The translations under genes were made by a program, and so were the position numbers. The notes beneath the pieces are model-generated. The model made no database searches. It was not told the origin of the DNA and saw only the letters and a list, made by a program, of their open reading frames with translations. This document shows, one piece after another, positions 56,611 to 64,000 of a stretch of 64,000 nt of DNA. Source of the stretch: Lytechinus pictus (Eukaryota > Echinodermata > Echinoidea > Temnopleuroida > Toxopneustidae); contig NC_087261.1 in assembly GCF_037042905.1 (NCBI RefSeq), positions 21,315,617 through 21,379,616 on the forward strand, given 5' to 3'. Positions within the stretch are counted from its first letter, which is position 1. Each line of letters starts with the position of its first letter.

Positions 56611-57175
56611 CAGTGGCGTATCTAGGGAGGGGGCAAGGGGGCACGTACCCCGGGTGCCACTTTTAGGGAGGGGGGGGGCGCAAGTAAAGAAAAGGAAAAG
56701 GAATAATGGGGCAGAACAGGAATACTACTGAAGGTGATTAATTCAAACCTTTTATGCTAGTACCATGGTTATGCAGTTTCCAACATATTTAGACATTGAA
56801 TCTTGCATGTCTTGTCCCCAGGGATGAATCATGTCAACCTTTGATTTGTGATATACTTATTATTTTCAAGAATTCCTACAGACAGTCCTGAAATTAATCC
56901 GTATTTAAACGCAAATATCATTACTTTTAACATCTAGCTGCAGGTTTGCATTTTGTAACTTTACTCTTCATTCTTGCAAACAGTTCTGAAATACATATTT
57001 ATGTGGTTTAATTGTCAAAGCTTTTTACCACGCGCTGATTTGATAAGTGAGATACAAATCCTCTCCGTTCATTTAAAAAAAACAATCATTAAAATGCCAC
57101 TTGTTAGGTGGGGATATATATATATATATATATATATATAAATCAGCTCGCTTCGCGCTCGCATTGCGCCGATGA
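56611..57175 (+). mobile_element. Truncated hAT-like element with one iteron
   Basis: Starts CAGTGGCGTATCTAGGG with G-runs. It contains a (TA)n tract at 57114-57140 and a single 'gctcgcttcgcgctcgcat' unit at 57147. No matching right end was found. Confidence 0.5.
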
Positions 57176-58475
57176 GATACGTATCCTTTTCATCAATTCC
57201 TACAAATAGTCCTTCAAAATTTACCCCAGGGGTATCTCAGTAACTTTTTCTAAAATAAAATTATTCGAGAATACTTGGTTGATACTTAGGCAATGAACCT
57301 GGCAAGGTATTGATGAATGAGATGGTGCTGTCAGGGCTACTGGTTTCTATGACTTTTGTATATTACATCAAATCGTCTTCGTCAAGTAAAAGTGCAACTT
57401 TATCTTAAATGAATGTAAAGATGTTCAGGTAAGATACAAAAGAAAACAAAACAAAATGCACACACACACAGGAATTCACGATTTAGGATTATATTTAAAA
57501 TGTATTTATCATTGAATTCTTTTCCACATGTTATTGTATTCCAGACCTGAGGCAAGTGAGATATAAACATTTCCATTACAAAGAAATCTTTCGGACCTGA
57601 CGTAATGATCAAAATATAGTGAAAGGCGGCCCACACTATAAACAACAATTCCAAGAAATAGAAGGAGGTTCTCACAAACAAACTATAATCAAACATGAAT
57701 TACGACAATTTTTTGTAGCCAAAGGAAGTTTGTTGGGAGGAAAGATGAGACCCATAGCCGAGTCTTCTTTGGTATGTACGGATTGGGAGATGGGTTCAGC
57801 GTCCCAAGTTTATTTTAAGTTTGATTGACTCGTTTCCTCTATTAAAATGCTCGTTGTGGAGTTATACAAAGGGCCTATTAAGGTAAACATGGAATATGAA
57901 GTATAAGATAATGAGCCCCGTTTTTTTTCCAACAAAGTGTATTTGTATTGCAAATGATTTCAGTTGAATTTATTTTGATACATTTGATTTGCATTGAACG
58001 TGCATAGAAGTGTTGATTAACACAGAATTGAAACTGATCGAGAATGGTGTTTCCACATTGTTGGTTACCATGGTTACGAGCTTTGCATTCCACGTATGCA
58101 AATTTAGCTGAAGAGAACATGGAGAAGGGGGCATTAAACTGTGTGCAGTAAGAGTAGCCTAATCATAAGAGTCGTGAGAATCATCGACCGTTTTCAGCAC
58201 GCAGCGGACAAAGTCACGCCTCCAAAAACTCATTTATTCTTTTAAAAATCAAATTTACATTAATTTTATGACTATTAAGTGATCATTGATTAACTGATAT
58301 TACTTGGTATTTTTTTTATTGCTGCTGGGATCAGATTTATTATTTTCCACACAGTAGTGGATGTATAAACTTGAGTTAAATACTTTGTGTAAAATGACGT
58401 CCTTATTCAAGATTATTTCAGATATCATATTTATGTCAATAACATTAATAAACCTTTTTCAATTAACCCATTGTA
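57176..58475. other. Spacer without supportable genes
   Basis: Open frames of 69-98 codons exist (for example 57400-57696 minus) but none shows a recognisable family or splice support. Confidence 0.4.
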
Positions 58476-59316
58476 CAGTGCGTCCCAGAAAAAAACGAGT
58501 GCGTCCCAGAAAAAACGAAACCGAGATTAAGCGATGATTTATCATAACTTAATCACAAATACAATAGACAAATGACCTACCATTGTAAAGCTTAGAATCT
58601 CCCCTTTCATCTGAAATTACTTTGATTATTTCTCATTCACGCATGAGTGAGCAAAAACAATTTGAAGAGGGGTTACCGAAAAGTCATTTGGCGGGCTGTA
58701 TCTGGGTTTCAAAAAGAAAACCACATTGTCAAAAAGTTCAATATCTGCTCTTTAATTTGATACCTCAATTACAGAAAATGGTCGAGAAATTACAAAGTTC
58801 TGGCTATTTGAAAAAAGGCTTGAATTTCAATAATTTCATGAAATGAAGAGGTTCCACAGGCAAGCGTTCAAACTCACTTGACACTCGGTTTTGTTGACGA
58901 TCAGCCATGCGTTACGTCTTTTGTTAACCATGCGATAGCTTCTGTGGGAAACCGGTGAAAACACGTTTATGTAATGAAATTATGGAAATACAAGCATTGT
59001 TTCGAGGTAACATAACTTTTTTACTTCTTGACCATTTTTTGTGATTAAGGTATCAAATAAAAGAGCAGATATTGAACTTTTTAGGCATGTGATTTTCTTT
59101 TTGAAATTCAGATACCCCCCGCCAAATGAGTTTTTGGTATCCTTTGTTCAAATTGTTTTTGCTCACTCATGCGTGAATGAGGAATACTCTAAGTAATATC
59201 AGATGAAAGAGGAGATTCTAAGCTTTACATTGATAGGTCATTTGTCTATTTTATTTGTGTTTAAGTTATGATAAATCATCGCTTAATCTCGGTTTCGTTT
59301 TTTCTGGGACGCACTG
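58476..59316. mobile_element. Foldback element with very long arms, TA-flanked (mariner-like ends)
   Basis: CAGTGCGTCCCAGAAAA at the left and its complement at the right, with TA on both sides. Arms pair over roughly 300 bp, leaving a small loop near 58860-58985. The first 22 bp are tandemly duplicated at the left end only. Confidence 0.85.
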
Positions 59317-60439
59317 TATAGCTACTTTTTCTTCTGATTCCTGTTTTATTAAAAATGTAAGTAAAAAGAGTGAGAGCAGAAGAAAATATCTCGTCCCTGC
59401 AGCTGAAGTACGGTGCCTATCAACATAATATAATTGTAATTTATTGAATATTATTAGATTATTTCATTTATCGCTCATATTTTTTTAAAAGGTTAGCCCG
59501 AGTCAAATTTTGTTGGTTTCCATCAGGACCCGTATTATAATCAATACATTAAAACATTGCATAAATACATCCAGATTTACTGCATGTATATTTCTATATA
59601 AATTTCTTTTGCAAAGAAAGATGGTCAATACGAAAATATTTCTATCAGGTCAAGCTCGCGAAGTCGGAAATAAGATTCCTGGCTTGCTATTTTCGAGTGG
59701 TACATAATAAAAGTTATTCATTATTTCACAATTAGCTTCCTGAAACACCATGGGATTTGAAATGCGGCATGTGCGTTGGTCATTATTATCATACCTTATT
59801 ATTATTAATTAATTTTTTATTTTTAGGGGGGAGGGAGGGGGCAACACTTGCTTCCGAACGTAACTAGATTATTTAGATACAACGAGCATGCTGAGTGACT
59901 ATTACTTCATCAATATGGAAACTAGATTTTAAAAAGATTTTCGATTCGACAGCTTAGGTTGCCCGATTTGACATGTTTGATGCAATCAAGACGAGATAAA
60001 TAAAGAATCTTTCTTTGAGAGAACAATGTACAGAATAACGATTTGAAATCGAGTGTCAATTTGAATAGCTTAGTATCTTATAATGGAAACGTGCATTATT
60101 AAAACTATACATGATTTGAACATCTATGGAGAAACGCATGACTCATCATTAGTTAATCCATATCTTGGTAATAAACAGATTTGAAATGTCTTGGTAATTT
60201 TTTCATCAAAACGTATATGCTTCATTATCTACTGTATATACCCTGTATAATAACCAGTAAAAGTCTGTAATGTAATAACTTTTACACACAATTACCAAAA
60301 TCGACCAACATAGGCAAAATTCAAATGGCTTCCTGAGATTAGATACAAAGAATAATAATGATCTTTCAAAAAGTCTGATGAACTAAAATATCGGTTCTCC
60401 TTTGTACAATATGTGCCAGCACATGCGATATATAATGAT

Positions 60440-60560
60440 CAGATGATGATGATGATGATGATGATGATGACGAGATGAAGATGATGATTATGCGATGAAG
60501 AAGAAGATGATGATGATGAATATGATAATGGTAATGATGATGATAATGATGATGAAAATG
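60440..60560. repeat. (GAT)n microsatellite
   Basis: gatgatgat runs with aag interruptions. Confidence 0.9.
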
Positions 60561-60571
60561 ACAAGAAAATG

Positions 60572-60798
60572 ACACTGTTAAAATTAACTTAAACAACGCT
60601 GTTTACTATGTGAATCGCACAGTAGTTGTTTAAACATTTTAAACAAGTTTTTAAAAATCTTAAACAACAAAGTGTAAATTCAAATATCTGATTATCAATA
60701 ATTTAAGCATGGTTGTTTAAGATTTTAAACACTTGTTTTAACAACTACTGTGCGATTCACATAGTCAACAGCGTTGTTTCAATTATTTGTAATAGTGT
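60572..60798. mobile_element. MITE with about 75-bp inverted arms
   Basis: Left arm includes 'aaacaacgctgtttactatg' and 'tgaatcgcacagtagttgtt'; the right arm is its close complement. Ends ACACTG.../...AGTGTA. Confidence 0.85.
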
Positions 60799-61139
60799 AA
60801 TAACCACAAGCTAATGTTTACTTCGACTAGAAAAAACAAAGGGATACAAAACAAAAAACAACATAGAACTGCGCTCTGGAGAGTTTCAAGCGTGATCCTA
60901 GAGGGGGCCAAATAGGTCTCGCTCCCCTTCCCTTCCCCAATCCCTTTTCTTTCCGTTGTCTTCATTGCCATTTTTATTGTTGCAAAAATGCTCCCCCCCC
61001 CCCAGATCAATCTTGTATCCGCTCATGTAGCAGTTATTTTCTGAATAGTAATAACAGTTAATGTAATGCTGATTTAAAAAAATATTATATTTCTGATATA
61101 ATGCGTTTTAGGAAATTTCAAATCATCTATGAATTCTCG

Positions 61140-63008
61140 TTAGAGTTTATATTCCAAATGCTTGGATCCATTTAGGGTCAAATCCTCCTTCTTCTTTCGC
61201 TGACAGCTCTGAACAACGACAAACCCGATATAGCATAGTGAGATGAGAACCTCAGCTAAACCAAATGCAACGAAGACCAACTTGTAATCCTGCGTCAGGT
61301 CGTAAATGAGACCTATATTATGGAGAGGAAAAAAAAAAGAAAAAAAAAAGAAATGTGTAAAACAGTATTCTCAGAAATGAAATGAAAATTATTTAGATTG
61401 GAGAACAGTTTAGAAAATTGTAACAGGTACGATAAGGTGATGTATTTAGAAAGGCAAAGTTAGCTTGAAAAAAAGATAGTCATCGAACAAAAGATTAACG
61501 GTATAATAAAAAATAAGAATCATTATCTGTTACTTAATGACTGTAAAATGATATGAAGGGACGATATTTAAGGATTTTTTCATCTTAGAAATGGTATCAT
61601 TGAAGATCAATGAAATTTAAGTCTATATGAATATTACTGATATAATGAAAAGCATTAATCTATGCACAATAAAGAATCAGTTGGTACCCATCCTCGTCCC
61701 CTTAAATATAAAAAAAAAACACACAGAAAACAATACACCATCTAGTTGGCCGGCAATTTTCTGTCATTTAAAATATTGAAGAAAATAGCAAATCGAATTA
61801 TGAACAAAACTTTGCATATTATCAAATGAAAGAATTTATGTTTTATACTGGTAGCAAACAAAAATCTTGTTTCCTTCATATAGCGAAGTCATGGGCGTCT
61901 GAAAAAAAGACAATATCCAAACTTTGAACGGGATTCTCTCATAATTGTGTTTGGGGACCAACTCAACTGATAAAATAACTGACGAGCATTTACGCCATCT
62001 ACGACGGAAATCTGATGAAGCTTACAGCCTTACAAGACAGTGAGAGGTTATATGCCAGCTAATAAAAAGGAAAAGTGGACGTTTTTTCATGGCATCAAGA
62101 GAACTCACCTGAACCCATCCCTCCCGTGATGGTCCCAATAGCATAGAAGAATAATGCTAAACCAAATCCCATGGTGAAGTCCTCATTCGGCAAGGCATAC
62201 TTGACCCCGACTGAGATGTAGACGCTGGTGTGGTAGATCAAGACACCGATCAGAAATGCATGAATAGCCTGAAAGACATAGTGGCTGCTTGCAAGGTCCA
62301 GGAAGAAAACAAAAGCGCCGATCAGGGAGGTAGCAGCGGGTAGCTTCAGACCGACTTGGGGATAGAAGACGAGGAAGATGGATGTACAGACAAGGCCAGT
62401 GATGCCGCCGATCCCACCGAGCATGGCAAGATAGGCAGCCCTGGACTGGCTAATGCCCAGTGATTCGGCGTGAGGCACAAGGAACAAGGTCCAACCCATC
62501 CACACGACCATCATCAACAGGTTTGGCAACAGGAGGAGCACGAAACTCGGGGTCCTTCGCAGGACAGATAGGTTTGTGATGTCGAAGATGTAGTCGATCC
62601 AGGATGTAGTCCTTTGTTTGGTTTTTATATCGTCAGTGTTGCTTTTGGAAGACATGTCGTGGACGCTGTTCACGCCATCTTCAACGGCTTCCCTTTTATT
62701 AGCGTCGTTGTAACGTTTCTGGACGCGCATGTATTCTATGTCATTTTCTCCCTTCTTCCACCTCTTTTTTCTCCTTGGTGGCCGGAGAACGAGGGCACAT
62801 ACGACCAGGTTAAGACTTAATCCTCCGAGAATCAGTATAGTACCGGCCAACCCGTAGATCTCCAGGAGGTTCTCGGTGATCACCGGGGTGATGAAGGCAC
62901 CAGTGGGTGATCCGATCAGGGAAATGGTGTTGATGACATCAAACTTGGCAAGGAAGTGTTGATGGAGATTGGTCGTTATGGTTATCACCAAGAATACGTT
63001 TCCTAAAC
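61140..63008 (-). CDS. Monocarboxylate transporter-like protein (SLC16 family, MFS), 3' part
   Basis: Two exons, 62109-63008 and 61140-61312 (TAA), join in phase 1 (GGT TCA G|GT CTC) and encode about 357 residues. The first begins at an acceptor in the middle of a membrane segment (GLGNVFLVITI). Then come GSPTGAFITPVITENLLEIYG, GGLSLNLVVCALVLRPP (TM5-6), a long basic/acidic cytoplasmic loop, and six further hydrophobic segments, ending YDLTQDYKLVFVAFGL and a KKKED cytoplasmic end. The 'Y+TG/TQ..Y...F...G' pattern and the LxLN..V...L.RP loop entry are typical of SLC16 proteins, which carry lactate, ketone bodies or related small acids across the plasma membrane, usually with protons. The N-terminal exons (TM1-4) are right of the window. 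The member and its substrate cannot be assigned. No disabling change was seen. Confidence 0.9.
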
Positions 63009-63071
63009 CTTAATTGAAGAAAAGATAAAAAAAGGTGTAAGAAAAATATCAATTAATAATGATTAAAAACA

Positions 63072-63260
63072 CACTGTAAAAACTGGTTTGTTTCAAAGTT
63101 CAACCTTACACCGGTCGGTGTCCATATATGAATATTATCATGATTATACCCCAAGGTGTTAAAATCATACACTAGATTGAACAAAACACCATATGTGTAA
63201 AACTAACAATCACAATTGGTGTAATAACACCCATGGGTGATAATCTAACACGTTAAATGT
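63072..63260. mobile_element. CACTGT-type repeat with ggtgt/aacacc motifs
   Basis: Begins cactgtaaaaactggtttg. Repeated ggtgt and aacacc words on both strands. The right end is uncertain. Confidence 0.45.
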
Positions 63261-63279
63261 TGTTAACAGGCGGTTAAAT

Positions 63280-63456
63280 GACATTTGCTCCGGCGACAAT
63301 TGCTCCGCGGCAAACTCCACACATTAACGGAATGACCAATTTCAACCCTGGATTTAACACTATACCCTATCCTAAACCTAACACTAAACCCAACACCAAA
63401 CCATATTGCAACCCTAACCCTATGTCTTAGACGAAAAAAAAACCGGAGCAAATGTC
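63280..63456. mobile_element. MITE with GACATTTGCTCCGG ends
   Basis: GACATTTGCTCCGG at the left and CCGGAGCAAATGTC at the right. The interior has 'ccctaaccc'-like words. Confidence 0.75.
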
Positions 63457-63689
63457 GTGTCACCTTTTTCGGTTTAGCATGAGGTCATGATAGCGACCAT
63501 TTTTTTAAATGGTGAAATGGATACATATTTAAATTAATGATTGCCTGAAATTCATCACTTACCTAGTCATTCATCACAACTAACGGGTAAAACTTCCAAT
63601 GAATGAGAACAACGACCCACTGACTTAGTCTATTGACCTGTCTTGACTTTAATATGAGGATTTTTTAGGATTCTTATCAAAACTACAAG

Positions 63690-64000
63690 ACCCACATCAA
63701 TATATTGAAAAAAAGTAATGGCTTGCAAGCCATTACTTTTTTTTTTTTTTTTACAAAGGCGTAACAGGCGCGGGAGGGCGAGGAAGGGGGGGGGGGGAGG
63801 GGGCAAGCTGCCCCCCGGCGGATTTCACCGAGAAACAAAAAGGAAAATAGCATAGGGAGAAAGAGTGAAAGGGAAATGGAAAGAAAGAAACAAACAAACA
63901 AACAAAGAAAAGGGAAAAGGGGCAAAATGAAAAGGAAAAGAAAAAAGAACATAAATAGGGAAAATGGAAGGAAAGCCTGAAAAGGAAAAAAGGGAGAACA
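63690..64000. repeat. Purine-rich low-complexity end of window
   Basis: 'taatggcttgcaagccatta' palindrome (63716-63735), T and G runs, then aaagg/gaaa-rich sequence. No gene seen. Confidence 0.7.

Noticed and set aside
63350..63425. Interstitial telomere sequence
   Set aside because: Words such as ccctaaccc occur, but without a regular TTAGGG period, and they lie inside a bounded MITE.

Overview
This is animal genomic DNA. It is AT-rich and has small coding exons (50-330 nt) with GT-AG junctions inside long introns full of decayed transposons and microsatellites. The protein families, and repeats of the 'GCGAGCGCGAAGCGCGAGC' type, suggest a marine deuterostome, most likely an echinoderm such as a sea urchin. 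That assignment is an inference; no species can be read directly.

Layout. (1) 620-12533, plus strand: the last 13 coding exons of a choline transporter-like gene, SLC44A1/CTL1. The N-terminal exons lie to the left of the window. (2) 14421-34248, minus strand: receptor 1, an eight-exon gene I do not recognise. I reconstructed it from splice sites and phase: signal peptide, two extracellular modules (the first CUB-like), an acidic/Ser-Thr stalk, one membrane segment, and a 511-residue cytoplasmic tail with more than a dozen tyrosine motifs (YxxL/V/I). It converges tail-to-tail with SLC44A1. (3) 44431-49166, minus strand: receptor 2, a tandem paralogue. It keeps a signal-peptide exon, stalk, membrane exon and tail, but no recognisable ectodomain exons. 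Its tail has an 89-residue internal deletion and a 4-nt C-terminal frameshift. (4) 61140-63008, minus strand: the last two coding exons of an SLC16 monocarboxylate-type transporter, whose 5' exons lie to the right of the window.

The two receptors sit in a direct segmental duplication, about 14.1-40.0 kb and 43.65-52.8 kb, which includes the 3' flanks and several kb upstream of each gene. Because the copies can be compared, several insertions can be polarised. A TA-flanked inverted-repeat element lies only in copy 1. A hAT-like element with an 8-bp target duplication and a LINE 3' end lie only in copy 2.

Introns and spacers hold hAT-like elements carrying GCGAGCGCGAAGCGCGAGC iterons, two head-to-tail 940-bp elements sharing a TTAA, many foldback elements and MITEs, fragments of APE-type LINEs (endonuclease, RT and 3' end in separate places), tRNA-derived SINEs, satellites and simple repeats. 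No CRISPR array, rRNA gene or convincing functional tRNA was seen.

Biologically, the two transporters are housekeeping-type membrane genes. The unusual part is the receptor pair, which looks like a diverging paired signalling-receptor locus: one member with an ectodomain and one short member with a different tyrosine set. Ligand and function are unknown.
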